Shown here: positions 55,975 through 64,000 of the stretch, one piece after another
How the letters are laid out: each line of letters opens with the position of its first letter
Position numbering within the stretch: position 1 is the first letter of the stretch
Assembly (NCBI GenBank): GCA_030613505.1
Contig: JAUWLW010000008.1
Location: 1-64,000 of the forward strand
Length of the DNA: 64,000 bases
Direction: 5' to 3'
Source: Candidatus Zixiibacteriota bacterium
Lineage (GTDB): Bacteria > RBG-13-66-14 > B26-G2 > WVWN01
The notes under the pieces: generated by a model
Told to the model about the DNA's origin: nothing
The model's input: the letters and a program-made list of their open reading frames with translations, nothing else
Databases searched by the model: none
Made by a program: the position numbers and the translations under genes

Positions 55975-57438
55975 TTATCTGCCCGGGTGCGGGTCGAAGA
56001 GGCCCAGCAGGACGTCCTCCTCCGGGTCGATCTTCGTTACGGTCCCTATCTCCCGCATCATCTCGAGCGTGTAGTACCAGTCCTTACCATAGTAGTTTTT
56101 CTTGAGCCTTTCGCCGTTTTCGCCTTCCCACGGTTCGTAATATTCCTGACCCGGAAATTGCCACCGGCAGCGGCAGATTACGTCCGCCACGGAACCGTAC
56201 GCAGGCTTGTGAAGGTAACCGGGTATCCGCTCGCCGCCTTCCTTGGGCCAAGGGCTTTCCGGGTCGAACGGGACGGCCGTCGGCTTCCACAGGTACGTAG
56301 GCCCGGGCGGGTTATATACGGGGTCGCCGCTCCAATAGGCCGGGTAGCCGGTAACGCCGCCGTTGGCCTCGGACCCCAATACGCCGGCGTCGAACGTCAG
56401 GACTTCGTCCAGGGATTTCGGGTTGTTATTTGAGCCTACGGGCGGCTTTTTTATCCCTTTGGAGTCGACGTGGCAATCGAAGAGCCAGGCCGAACCCTCC
56501 CATCCGCGGCCGTTGTAGTTGCTCCGCGTCGCGCTGAAATACCAGAAGTCGCAAAAGGCACCCGGGTAATACTTGTCGTAGTACGGGGAGTTTGGGTCGT
56601 CGGTATAAACCTTCGGCGTGCGGTAGACGACGTCGCCGCCGGCCTTCAAGAGCTCTATCCCCCGGCCCTGGAAGCCGGGGACCGTCTCCACCAGCGCCCA
56701 GTCGTAACCTTCCACATTCGCCGGCGCATGCTCGGCCTTATCTCGGATGCCCTTGTTTTTCGTGTTCCGCAGGAACCACGTCGACCACGCCAACGCGAGC
56801 CAGTCCTCGTGCGACGCCCATGCGCGACCATCTTTAAAACCTTCGCCGGGGGGGATTTCCTTGCCGCCTATCTGATACCAGTAATAATGATGTGTGCCGC
56901 CGGGCTCGGGCGCCGTGCCGTGCTTCTCTCTCGCTTGTACGGGTTGTATGGTGTGGCTCGGGTCTTCCCAACGGAAGAAGAACCAGATCCGCGGCGGGTA
57001 GGCGTAAGTGTAGAGCGCCTTGACCCAAACTTCCTTTACGCCGCTACCCGAGCCGATCATGGGTTTAGTCTTGATGACGGTCCACGGCGTCGTCTCCCAT
57101 AACCAGTAATCGCCGCCCTTGGGGACGCCCTGTTTCGCTTGCTCGGCGACGCCGTCGACGAGCGGGTACTCGTCGTAGACGTACGTTACCGGGACGGCGT
57201 TAGGACCGGAGCCGTCGCCGTTCCAATCCAACGTGCATACCGCGGCGCCGTCGTGGTCCCAACCGTTCGGGTCGTTGCCGTTGCCGTCGCAAACCAACAG
57301 CGAGAAGGTCTGGTCCTTATACTCGACCTTGGGCGGCGTAGGGCCGTTCTCTTCTCCGCATCCGAAAACGAGAAACGCGCCGGCCCCTGCCGCCAAGGCG
57401 AAGGCGAGCGCGAATGCGAAATCTTTATCGAAAGCCAT
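55975..57438 (-). CDS. Lipoprotein resembling ethylbenzene-dehydrogenase gamma (haem-binding) family, copy 1
   Basis: About 487 aa. Lipoprotein signal ending LVFGC (start at ATG 57438, with AGGGG 9 nt upstream, rather than the tracked GTG). The segment VKALYTYAYPPRIWFFFRWEDPSHT and the closing KDWYYTLEMMREIGTVTK resemble the beta-sandwich of ethylbenzene dehydrogenase gamma-like domains, which bind a b-type haem in periplasmic oxidoreductases. Axial ligands cannot be assigned by eye, and no molybdenum subunit is nearby. The paralogue upstream is nearly identical at both ends, differing mostly in the middle. Role in extracytoplasmic electron transfer is a guess. Confidence 0.6.
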   Translation of the reverse strand: MAFDKDFAFALAFALAAGAGAFLVFGCGEENGPTPPKVEYKDQTFSLLVCDGNGNDPNGWDHDGAAVCTLDWNGDGSGPNAVPVTYVYDEYPLVDGVAEQAKQGVPKGGDYWLWETTPWTVIKTKPMIGSGSGVKEVWVKALYTYAYPPRIWFFFRWEDPSHTIQPVQAREKHGTAPEPGGTHHYYWYQIGGKEIPPGEGFKDGRAWASHEDWLALAWSTWFLRNTKNKGIRDKAEHAPANVEGYDWALVETVPGFQGRGIELLKAGGDVVYRTPKVYTDDPNSPYYDKYYPGAFCDFWYFSATRSNYNGRGWEGSAWLFDCHVDSKGIKKPPVGSNNNPKSLDEVLTFDAGVLGSEANGGVTGYPAYWSGDPVYNPPGPTYLWKPTAVPFDPESPWPKEGGERIPGYLHKPAYGSVADVICRCRWQFPGQEYYEPWEGENGERLKKNYYGKDWYYTLEMMREIGTVTKIDPEEDVLLGLFDPHPGR

Positions 57439-57524
57439 CTCCGTCACCCCCTACGGAAAGCTCCCACTTGCCAGAGGAAAGAGTTAAGGAGAAAACCGCT
57501 TCCCCCTACTCTTTCCCAGCTGCG

Positions 57525-57707
57525 TCAGGCGTTAACCAACCCCACGATCCAGAGCGTGTAGAAGACCGCGATAAGCACGCCCCAGAAGAGAGCCTTCTTG
57601 CCTAAGAACTTATTCTCTTTGCTTATGGCGCGAAAGATGAAGCCGATGGTGGAGCCGACCCAGCCCAGAAAGCCTATCTCGACCACCGCGGCCCACATGT
57701 TGGACAT
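57525..57707 (-). CDS. Two-helix membrane miniprotein between the haem-lipoprotein-like paralogues
   Basis: 60 aa from an ATG with GGGAG about 9 nt upstream, ending in TGA. Two TM helices (WAAVVEIGFLGWVGSTIGFIF and ALFWGVLIAVFYTLWIVGLVN) separated by a short basic loop (KENKFLGKK). It lies 77 bp from copy 1 and 108 bp from copy 2 on the same strand. No family recognised. It may be a small accessory subunit of a membrane complex with the flanking lipoproteins, on position alone. Confidence 0.65.
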   Translation of the reverse strand: MSNMWAAVVEIGFLGWVGSTIGFIFRAISKENKFLGKKALFWGVLIAVFYTLWIVGLVNA

Positions 57708-57740
57708 AACGAGACTCCCGTTGCTTGTTTACCTTCCGGT

Positions 57741-57775
57741 AAAGCCCCCGCCCGGGTGCGGCGTCGGGCGGGGGC
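57741..57775 (-). terminator. Terminator-like hairpin after haem-lipoprotein-like copy 2
   Basis: GCCCCCGCCCG / CGGGCGGGGGC, an 11-bp stem nearly the same as the one at 55903, but followed by only three T on the minus strand. Probably a leaky terminator allowing read-through into the miniprotein and copy 1. Confidence 0.65.
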
Positions 57776-57815
57776 GTTGACGTCAAACGTTACGTACGGT
57801 TCGCTCGAGCGGCGC

Positions 57816-59288
57816 CTACCTGCCCGGGTGCGGGTCGAAGAGCCCCAGCAGGACGTCCTCCTCCGGGTCGATCTTCGTTATGGTCCCTATCTCCCGCATT
57901 ATCTCGAGCGTGTAGTACCAGTCCTTGCCGTAGTAGTTAGGCTTTTCCTTATACCTTTTGCCTTCTTCGCCTTCCCACGGGTCGTACCACTCGCGGTTGG
58001 GCTGCTGCCACTGGGCGCGGCCTACGATACCCGCCGCGCCGCCGAGGGCCGGCCGATGCAAGTAACCCGGAATTCGCGCGCCGCCTTCCTTGGGCCAGGG
58101 GGCGGGGAGCGAGAAAATCGGCGCCAGCTCTTCCGAACTCCACATGTAATACGCGCCCGGCGGGTTATACACCGGGTCGCTGGGCGCCATGTACGTCGGC
58201 ATGCCGGTGCCGATATCGCCGCCGTTAATGGCGATGCCGACGATGCCGCTGTCGAACGTAAGCCACTCTTTCATGGAATCCGGATTCGTGTTCGACCCCA
58301 CCGGCGGGTAATTGAAACCCGTATTATCTATGTGGCAGTCGAACAGGTAAGCGGCCTCCGTATCTATCCAACTGCCGGCCAGGGTATAGTTGGTCCGGGA
58401 AGCGCTGAAGAACCACATGTCGCAGAACGCGCCGGGATAGCCTTTTTGATTATAAGGCGCCTTTTTGGTATCAACGACAGGTGTCCGGTAAACGATGTCG
58501 CCGCCACCCTTGCAAACGTCGATACCTCTGGTTTGGAACCCGGGGACCGTCTCAACCAATTCCCAATCGTAATCTACAGCCGGATCGGGGATTTTATTCG
58601 GGTTCGAAGTACTCCGGAGGAACCACGTCGACCATACCAGCGATAGCCAGTCCTCGTGCGATGCCCATGCGCGACCATCTTTAAAGCCGTCGCCGGGGAT
58701 TTCCCTGCCGCCTATCTGGTACCAATAATAATGATGGGTGCCGCCGGGCTCGGGCGCCGTGCCGTGCTTCTCTTTCGCTTGTACCGGTTGTATGGTATGG
58801 CTCGGGTCTTCCCACCGGAAGAAGAACCATATCCGCGGCGGGTTGACGTACGTGTAGAGCGCCTTGACCCAAACTTCCTTTACGCCGCTACCCGAGCCGA
58901 TTATGGGTTTGGTCTTGATGACGGTCCACGGCGTCGTCTCCCACAACCAGTAGTCGCCGCCCTTGGGAACGCCCTTTTTCATTTGCTCGGCGACGCCGTC
59001 GACGAGCGGGTACTCGTCGTAGACGTACGTCACCGGGACGGCGTTAGGACCGGAGCCGTCGCCGTTCCAGTCCAACGTGCAAACCGGGGCGCCGTCGTGG
59101 TCCCAACCGTTCGGGTCGTTGCCGTTGCCGTCGCAGACCAACAGAGAGAAGGTCTGGTCGTTGTATTCGACCTTGGGCCTGGTTATATCAGGCTCGTCTT
59201 CTTCGCACCCGGCGAGTAAGAACGCGCCAACGCCCACGGCTACGCCGAAGGCCGCTAATAAAACATATCCACTCTTCAGCCTCATCAT
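57816..59288 (-). CDS. Lipoprotein resembling ethylbenzene-dehydrogenase gamma (haem-binding) family, copy 2
   Basis: 490 aa, paralogue of the gene at 55975. ATG with AGGAGGG upstream; lipobox FLLAGC. The first ~200 residues (DQTFSLLVCDGNGNDPNGWD onward) and the last ~30 (ending DVLLGLFDPHPGR) are almost identical to copy 1, including at DNA level, while residues ~210-440 diverge with small insertions and deletions. WFFFRWEDPSHTIQP and the HHYYWYQIGG motif are shared. The pattern suggests a recent duplication or gene conversion with diversifying centre. Same functional caveats as copy 1. Confidence 0.6.
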   Translation of the reverse strand: MMRLKSGYVLLAAFGVAVGVGAFLLAGCEEDEPDITRPKVEYNDQTFSLLVCDGNGNDPNGWDHDGAPVCTLDWNGDGSGPNAVPVTYVYDEYPLVDGVAEQMKKGVPKGGDYWLWETTPWTVIKTKPIIGSGSGVKEVWVKALYTYVNPPRIWFFFRWEDPSHTIQPVQAKEKHGTAPEPGGTHHYYWYQIGGREIPGDGFKDGRAWASHEDWLSLVWSTWFLRSTSNPNKIPDPAVDYDWELVETVPGFQTRGIDVCKGGGDIVYRTPVVDTKKAPYNQKGYPGAFCDMWFFSASRTNYTLAGSWIDTEAAYLFDCHIDNTGFNYPPVGSNTNPDSMKEWLTFDSGIVGIAINGGDIGTGMPTYMAPSDPVYNPPGAYYMWSSEELAPIFSLPAPWPKEGGARIPGYLHRPALGGAAGIVGRAQWQQPNREWYDPWEGEEGKRYKEKPNYYGKDWYYTLEIMREIGTITKIDPEEDVLLGLFDPHPGR

Positions 59289-59451
59289 TTATCACCCTCC
59301 TGGGTAGAAATGAAGGCTTTGGACTTTGCCGTTTTCCCTTTGCGGGCAACGAAACGGCCGACGGCCCAGCCCGCTTACGCTATTTTCCGAAACTCTACCA
59401 CACGCCCCCTACGGTGTCAAGTCATTTTTTGCAGCCTTTCATTGCTGCTTT

Positions 59452-60417
59452 TCATTCAAATTTGAAACACAATAATCGTTTTTCTCCGTCCGTCGCCAAT
59501 ATCAAATCCGCCGCAGCCGCGGGTGCGGTAGCCGCGTAACTTTCCAACTTAAAAATTTCCTCCGACCCCTCCGCCGTCGCGGCGTACACCCGGCCGTCCT
59601 CGCAAGCCACGACGACGCGCCCGCGGTGAACCGCAGCGCCCACGACGTTGCCCCCCGGCTCAAACGCCCACAGAATTTCGCCCGTTAGCGCGTCACAGGT
59701 GAAGACCGTGCGGCGGCCGGGCACGAAAATTTCGTCGCCGCTCGCAACCGGCGCACCGGTTAGAGGCTCGCCGAGCTCGGTACGCCAATACTCGTCGCCG
59801 GTCAGCAAATCGTAAGAAGCCATTTCGCCCGAGGCCCCGGCCACGTACGCTCGGCCGCTTGCCGCGACAACGTAAACCCCGCCCACTACGGCCCTCGTAC
59901 GCCATAGCGGTTCCGCATCCCGGGGCAGACACGCGGCCACGTAACCGCCGCCGGTCCAAGCTAAAAACGTACCGTCGCCGGCGTACGCGGCGCCGACGAC
60001 GTTCTCGTCAAATCGAACCTTACCCTCTTCCGCACCGGATAATCGGTCGTAAAAAACGACCGCCTCGCCGTGACCGACGGCAACGGCGCGTTCGCCGACC
60101 GCGGCCTTTACCACCCCCGGGCCGGCGCGTCCCCTCCAGACGTTTTTTCCATCCGCGGCCCTTAGGGCGTATATCCGACCCTCGGGGTGCGGGACATATA
60201 AATATACGTAGTCGCCCGCCGAAACCGGCGCTTCGGGCAACGGCGCCTTAAACCGGCGGGACCACAATTCCGAGCCGTCCTCCAAACGCAAAGCGTAGAG
60301 TTTCTTGTCCCCGGCCGCGTAGTATACGCGGCCTTCCGCCACCAGCGGCGGCGCGTCCGCGGGCGCCCCGACCTTAAAAGACCAGATAAGTACCGCCGTC
60401 GCAGTCAATAATTCCAC
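59452..60417 (-). CDS. PQQ-like beta-propeller repeat protein
   Basis: About 320 aa built from PQQ/BamB-like blades (GRVYYAAGDKKLYALRLEDG; GRIYALRAADGKNVWRG; YDLLTGDEYWRTELGEPLTG; FTCDALTGEILWAFEPGG). Such propellers are usually protein-interaction domains rather than quinoprotein enzymes when free-standing. Start is uncertain. The tracked ORF (60537) would overlap the divergent gene's 5' region, and a TTGTAG-N17-TATAAT promoter lies inside its first codons. The GTG at 60417 begins 6 nt after that -10 box, implying a leaderless mRNA; an ATG at 60456 is the alternative. The N-terminus is only weakly signal-like. Confidence 0.72.
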   Translation of the reverse strand: MELLTATAVLIWSFKVGAPADAPPLVAEGRVYYAAGDKKLYALRLEDGSELWSRRFKAPLPEAPVSAGDYVYLYVPHPEGRIYALRAADGKNVWRGRAGPGVVKAAVGERAVAVGHGEAVVFYDRLSGAEEGKVRFDENVVGAAYAGDGTFLAWTGGGYVAACLPRDAEPLWRTRAVVGGVYVVAASGRAYVAGASGEMASYDLLTGDEYWRTELGEPLTGAPVASGDEIFVPGRRTVFTCDALTGEILWAFEPGGNVVGAAVHRGRVVVACEDGRVYAATAEGSEEIFKLESYAATAPAAAADLILATDGEKRLLCFKFE

Positions 60418-60575
60418 GCCGCGATTATAACGCAAAGCCGCCACCGCTACAATCATCTTTATCCGCGGCGCGACCGATTCGCCGCCCCCCCACGGCCGTG
60501 ATTTTTTAGTTGCGGACCGTATGCGGTTATGATACAAAGGGCGGTAATAAATTAACTACTCCAGACAGGGCGCGT

Positions 60576-61082
60576 ATGCCGGACGATCATAAAATGAAAA
60601 ACATCGAGATATTCAAGTACCTCTCGCCCGAGGAGTCGGAACGGGTATTAAACGACGTTACGGAAGTCCGGTTGGGAACCGGAGAAACCGTCTTCGAGGC
60701 GGGGAGCGCCGGCAACGAAATGTACATAATTAAAAGCGGCCGGATTAAGGTTTACCGGGTCTTCGACGACAACGAAATAGCTTTCGCCGAATTCGGCACC
60801 GGCGATTGCTTCGGCGAAATGTCGCTCATTGACGAGTATCCGCGTTCTGCGTCCGCGACCGCCTTGGAGGATTGCATTCTGCTGGCGCTCCCCCGGGCGA
60901 CGTTCAAACAAATCGTCGAAAGGGACCCGCCGGTCGGCGTCAAGCTATTGCTGGCCGTGGCCGAGGTATTCTCCAAGAGAATGCGCAAAACGGATAAACT
61001 CTTGGAAACGTACCACCTCGTGAACAAAGCGCTGATAACCAACGAAGAATTCCGACAGCTCTACACGGCGATTCACTCGTAA
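60576..61082 (+). CDS. Stand-alone cyclic-nucleotide-binding domain protein
   Basis: 168 aa from the ATG at 60576 (AGGG 5 nt upstream); the tracked TTG start adds 22 unlikely residues. A full cNMP-binding fold is present: MKNIEIFKYLSPEESERVL, the beta-roll, and the phosphate cassette CFGEMSLIDEYPRSASATA with the conserved Glu and Arg. No helix-turn-helix or catalytic domain follows, only a C-terminal helical tail (SKRMRKTDKLLETYHLVNKA). It may act as a sensor subunit or a regulator in trans. Lies 22 bp upstream of the HU gene. Confidence 0.85.
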   Translation: MPDDHKMKNIEIFKYLSPEESERVLNDVTEVRLGTGETVFEAGSAGNEMYIIKSGRIKVYRVFDDNEIAFAEFGTGDCFGEMSLIDEYPRSASATALEDCILLALPRATFKQIVERDPPVGVKLLLAVAEVFSKRMRKTDKLLETYHLVNKALITNEEFRQLYTAIHS

Positions 61083-61104
61083 CCCCCCAAACCGGGGGAA
61101 TATA

Positions 61105-61398
61105 ATGACCAAAAAAGAAATCGCCGCCAAAGTAGCGCTCCGCACGGGCATAACGCACAAGCGCGCCGTCGCGGTTATAGACCAGCTATTGGCCGAGATA
61201 AAGTCCTCGCTCGCTGCGGGCGAAAAAACGGAGATACGTGGCTTCGGCGTTTTCAAGGTCCGGCGCACCAAAAGAAAGGTGGCCCGCGACCTCAGTACTA
61301 ATACCGAAATAGTAATCGCGCCCACGCGCCGCGTAAAATTTATACCCGGCAAGCAGATGAAAGAGAAGCTGAATCGGAAGTTAGCCGCGGCCGAATAA
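61105..61398 (+). CDS. HU/IHF-family DNA-binding protein
   Basis: 97-aa nucleoid-associated protein. N-terminal helices (TKKEIAAKVALRTGITHKRA), the signature GEKTEIRGFGVFKVRRTKRK, and the DNA-intercalating arm (ARDLSTNTEIVIAPTRRVKF, with Pro at APTRR) are all present. HU and IHF cannot be separated on sequence alone. Preceded by GGGGGAA and followed by a strong bidirectional terminator. Confidence 0.95.
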   Translation: MTKKEIAAKVALRTGITHKRAVAVIDQLLAEIKSSLAAGEKTEIRGFGVFKVRRTKRKVARDLSTNTEIVIAPTRRVKFIPGKQMKEKLNRKLAAAE

Positions 61399-61420
61399 AA
61401 AATCTCACGGAATTAAAAAA

Positions 61421-61448
61421 CCGCGCCCCAGGCGCGGCTTTTTTTTTC
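61421..61448. terminator. Bidirectional terminator between HU and pckA
   Basis: CCGCGCC-CCA-GGCGCGG stem with nine T on the right and six A on the left, so it can stop transcription from both converging genes. Confidence 0.88.
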
Positions 61449-61464
61449 GAAAAATCAAAGTTAG

Positions 61465-63048
61465 CTAAACGTGAGGTCCCGCGGCCTTCACGTCGTCGCT
61501 CGCCATATCCTCGAATTGCTTGAAATTTTCGGCGAAGCGTTTCGCAAGCTCGAGAGCTTTGGCGTCGTACGCTTTCTTGTCCTTCCACGTATTCTTGGGC
61601 CACAATACTTCGGTGGGAACGCCGGGGCACTCCTTGGGAACTAGAACTCGGAAGACGGGGTCAGGTTCGAACTGCTGCTTTTCGAGCGTTCCCTCGAGAG
61701 CCGCGGAAAGTAATCCCCGCGTAACGCCGATGGCCATACGGTCGCCGACGCCGTACGGGCCGCCGCTCCACCCGGTATTTACAAGCCAGCAATTCGTCTT
61801 ATGCTTCGCCAGGCGTTCGCCCATCAGCGTCGCGTACACCGTCGGGTGCCGGGGTAAGAAGGGGGCGCCGAACCCGGCACTGAACGTGGCCTGCGGCTCG
61901 TCGATGCCGGATTCCGTGCCGGCGAGCTTCGCCGTATAGCCGGAGAGGTAATGGTACATCGCCATTTCGGGGGTAAGCTTCGATATGGGGGGTAGTACGC
62001 CGAAGGCGTCGGCGGCGAGGAAGAAGACGTTCCGCGGGTGGCCCGCAACGCCCTCCGTTATACAGTTGGGGATATATTCCACCGGGTACGTCGCCCGGGT
62101 ATTCTCGGTGATGCTGCCGTCGTCGTAGTCGATAGCCCGCGTTCCCGGGTCGACGATAACGTTTTCCAGAAGCGAGCCGAATTTGATGGCGTTATATATT
62201 TGCGGCTCGTCCGTCGCCGAGAGGCGGATCACCTTGGCGTAGCACCCGCCCTCGAAGTTGAAGCAGCCGTCGGCGCTCCAACCCGTCTCGTCGTCGCCTA
62301 CGAGTCGCCGCTTGGGGTCGGCGGAGAGAGTCGTCTTCCCCGTCCCGGAAAGGCCGAAGAACAACGCCGCGTCGCCGTCGGCGCCGACGTTGCACGAACA
62401 ATGCATCGGGCAAACGTCCTCCGCCGGCATGAAGTAATTCATAATAGTGAAGATGCTCTTTTTGATTTCGCCGCCGTAGTGAGACCCCGTAACGAGGATA
62501 ATATTCCGGCGGAGGTCGACCGCCACCACTACGTACGAACGCACACTATCTGATTCGGGGAGGGCGTGAAAGCCGGAAGCCATCACCACCGTAAAATCCG
62601 CCTTATGCTTCGCGAGTTGTTCGGGGGTAGGCCTGCGGAATAACGTCTGGGAGAACAACGCGTGCCAAGCTTTTTCCGCTACGACCCGAACGCCTTTGGC
62701 ATGCTTCGGGTCGGCGCCTACGAAACCGTCGAAAAGGAACAGCTCCTTGCGAGAGAGGTATTCCGTAACCTTCGCGTAAAGGTTATCGAACACCGCGGGC
62801 TCCATCTCTACGTTTACCTTCCCCCACCAAATATCTTTCTCGGTAGATGGCTCGCGTACGACGTATTTATCCTTTGGCGAGCGGCCGGTCCGGTCGGGCA
62901 TCGTCCTAACAACCAACGCGCCGTTGTCCGCAAGCTCTCCTTCATATCTGCGGAGAGCCAATTCCACTAGTATGGGAGTAGATAAATTGCGGTATACGTT
63001 CCTTTGGGGTTTTATACCAAGACCGCCCAAGCCATAATCGTCGGCCAT
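61465..63048 (-). CDS. pckA: Phosphoenolpyruvate carboxykinase (ATP)
   Basis: Interconverts oxaloacetate + ATP and PEP + CO2 + ADP. About 527 aa. The P-loop GLSGTGKTTLSADPKRRLVGDDE combines Walker A and the Mn/Mg site; HCSCNVGADGDAALFFG precedes it, and RTMPDRTGRSPKDKYVV is the substrate-binding Arg region. Two adjacent ATGs exist (63051, 63048); GAGGAG is spaced better for the second. In a fermentative organism it may run in the carboxylating direction toward oxaloacetate and succinate; this is inference. Confidence 0.97.
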   Translation of the reverse strand: MADDYGLGGLGIKPQRNVYRNLSTPILVELALRRYEGELADNGALVVRTMPDRTGRSPKDKYVVREPSTEKDIWWGKVNVEMEPAVFDNLYAKVTEYLSRKELFLFDGFVGADPKHAKGVRVVAEKAWHALFSQTLFRRPTPEQLAKHKADFTVVMASGFHALPESDSVRSYVVVAVDLRRNIILVTGSHYGGEIKKSIFTIMNYFMPAEDVCPMHCSCNVGADGDAALFFGLSGTGKTTLSADPKRRLVGDDETGWSADGCFNFEGGCYAKVIRLSATDEPQIYNAIKFGSLLENVIVDPGTRAIDYDDGSITENTRATYPVEYIPNCITEGVAGHPRNVFFLAADAFGVLPPISKLTPEMAMYHYLSGYTAKLAGTESGIDEPQATFSAGFGAPFLPRHPTVYATLMGERLAKHKTNCWLVNTGWSGGPYGVGDRMAIGVTRGLLSAALEGTLEKQQFEPDPVFRVLVPKECPGVPTEVLWPKNTWKDKKAYDAKALELAKRFAENFKQFEDMASDDVKAAGPHV

Positions 63049-63138
63049 CATCGACTCCTCTCAGTTATCAAAAATTGGCCTAAACTGTGAAAATAATAAC
63101 GCGCCATCTTACAATAATCAGGTCGGCTTCGCAAGTAA

Positions 63139-64000
63139 TCATTCTACCGACGATAGCTCGTACACGTCATTCAGCGGGTCTCTGTACACCGGTTTATTAT
63201 ACTTTTCGATGAACTCGTAGAAGACATTCTTAGTACGCTTAGTGTACGAAGGCCAAGCTTTCTTTTCGAACATATGGAATATATGTACATGCGTAATACC
63301 CCACCGCCGCGTGAGATCGTAAAGGCCCGCGGCGTCGGCGCCGGTTTCGGCCGCCAATAAAAACGCCGAGGCCTCGAAGAAAGAATCGTAGACCGCTTCT
63401 CGCTCGAGATACAGCGTGTGGTTGGTAAATACCATCAGTATCTTGGCATCCGGCCGCGTTTTCTCGTTTATGAATTTCTGCGCGAGGTAAAAACCGCATT
63501 TCCCCTCGAGGAACTGCTCCCTACTTTCGCCGGCGAGGTAGTCGAACCCCTCGAGCGTGTGGAAGACGCCGCCGACGTTGTACGCCAGGGCGGTAAATAT
63601 GATAAGGACGACGACGCCCGCACGCCACGCCCCTCGAGCGACCGACCCCAAAGCCCCTTCGACGGCCGCCAACGAGCCGGAGGCGGCGACGGCCAGAGCG
63701 GCTAGGCCGCCGTCCAAAAAGCGAAGTTGCTGCGGCCCCACCGACCAACAAGCGACGAACGCCCACGCGAACGCCACCAACCGGCCCGCGCGCCGGAACG
63801 CCAGCGCTGCGACCGCGGCCAGCGGCAAAAGGTACGGCAGATATATCCCGGCGAAATAATTGTAATCGAAATCCGCCCTAACCGAAATCCGGTACGGCAA
63901 CAGCAGATAGTCGTACCACTTTCTACCGGCCCCTATGTCGTGCTGCCACGAGACGAGGTGTTCCGCTTGCAGCCGCGAGAAATCGCGTCCGCCTAGAACG
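63139..64000 (-). CDS. C-terminal part of a membrane glycosyltransferase-like protein (GT39/ArnT type, partial)
   Basis: The frame is open to the right edge, so the gene continues outside the window. Visible residues include QAEHLVSWQHDIGAGRKWYD and YNYFAGIYLPYLLPLAAVAA, TM helices (LVAFAWAFVACWSVGPQQLRF; GVVVLIIFTALAYNVGGVFH), and a soluble C-terminal domain (ILMVFTNHTLYLEREAVYDS; WGITHVHIFHMF). This layout matches the C-terminal half of lipid-carrier-dependent glycosyltransferases, with a periplasmic tail predicting ligand or substrate binding. The tracked TTG start at 63900 is internal. Family call is moderate because the catalytic N-terminus is missing. Confidence 0.65.
   Translation of the reverse strand, partial: VLGGRDFSRLQAEHLVSWQHDIGAGRKWYDYLLLPYRISVRADFDYNYFAGIYLPYLLPLAAVAALAFRRAGRLVAFAWAFVACWSVGPQQLRFLDGGLAALAVAASGSLAAVEGALGSVARGAWRAGVVVLIIFTALAYNVGGVFHTLEGFDYLAGESREQFLEGKCGFYLAQKFINEKTRPDAKILMVFTNHTLYLEREAVYDSFFEASAFLLAAETGADAAGLYDLTRRWGITHVHIFHMFEKKAWPSYTKRTKNVFYEFIEKYNKPVYRDPLNDVYELSSVE

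Noticed and set aside
57756-58646. 296-aa + strand ORF antisense to the haem-lipoprotein-like gene
   Set aside because: Low-complexity antisense shadow, repeated in the same way opposite the paralogue.

Overview
This 64 kb window looks like chromosomal DNA from an uncultivated, Gram-negative-type (didermic), GC-rich bacterium. It carries several lipoproteins with lipoboxes, a bacterial alpha-2-macroglobulin, a predicted outer-membrane beta-barrel-like protein, an AsmA/TamB-like protein, a lipid-carrier-type glycosyltransferase and an F-type ATP synthase. TTG and GTG starts are common. TGA is used as an ordinary stop in atpB, atpZ, uvrC, the AsmA-like gene and the DUF1385 gene, so the code is standard. 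I cannot place the phylum from sequence alone. Both window edges cut through genes.

Layout. 1-8.8 kb (+): MscS channel with a cyclic-nucleotide-binding tail (5' end outside the window), accD, two tandem membrane-anchored sulfatase-fold enzymes with Thr at the nucleophile position, and groES-groEL. 8.9-13.4 kb (+): tRNA-Met(CAU), a TPR protein, a small lipoprotein, uvrA. 13.4-26 kb (-): creatininase-family hydrolase, a 1500-residue alpha-2-macroglobulin with a CxEQ thioester, an NDP-sugar pyrophosphorylase, rdgB, a DUF4091-type lipoprotein, prmC, prfA, DUF1385. 26-41.4 kb (-): one long, tightly packed transcription unit, read as atpZ-I-B-E-F-H-A-[lipoprotein]-G-[small ORF]-[secreted barrel-like protein]-D-[GNAT]-C, then a polyprenyl synthase, resB, a divergent ccsA and a TPR protein. 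The ATP synthase c subunit has a Na+-type ligand set.

41.5-44.3 kb (-): the most unusual part. Three tandem secreted beta-helix paralogues each carry an in-frame TGA at the same position, inside a Cys-x-x-TGA motif. About 71 conserved codons follow, and a hairpin with compensatory base changes lies just downstream. I read them as a candidate new family of extracellular selenoproteins with a CxxU motif. Each copy has its own promoter, Shine-Dalgarno site and near-identical terminator. Two secreted proteins at 47.9-49.5 kb share their C-terminal motif (TP(S/T)SxGK(V/I)(K/R)xx(F/Y)). That second cluster follows a promoter whose spacer is a (CT)8 repeat, and its first small gene is frameshifted at a C6 run; both suggest phase variation.

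44.4-64 kb: conserved-TM-helix (MscS-related) protein, APC permease fused to two Usp domains, AsmA-like protein, uvrC, family 2 glycosyltransferase, split transketolase, two tandem lipoproteins resembling the haem-binding ethylbenzene-dehydrogenase gamma family with a two-TM miniprotein between them, a PQQ-repeat protein, a cNMP-binding protein, HU, ATP-dependent PEP carboxykinase, and the C-terminal part of a membrane glycosyltransferase running off the right edge. No intergenic stretch exceeds about 300 bp, and I saw no CRISPR array, insertion sequence or rRNA.
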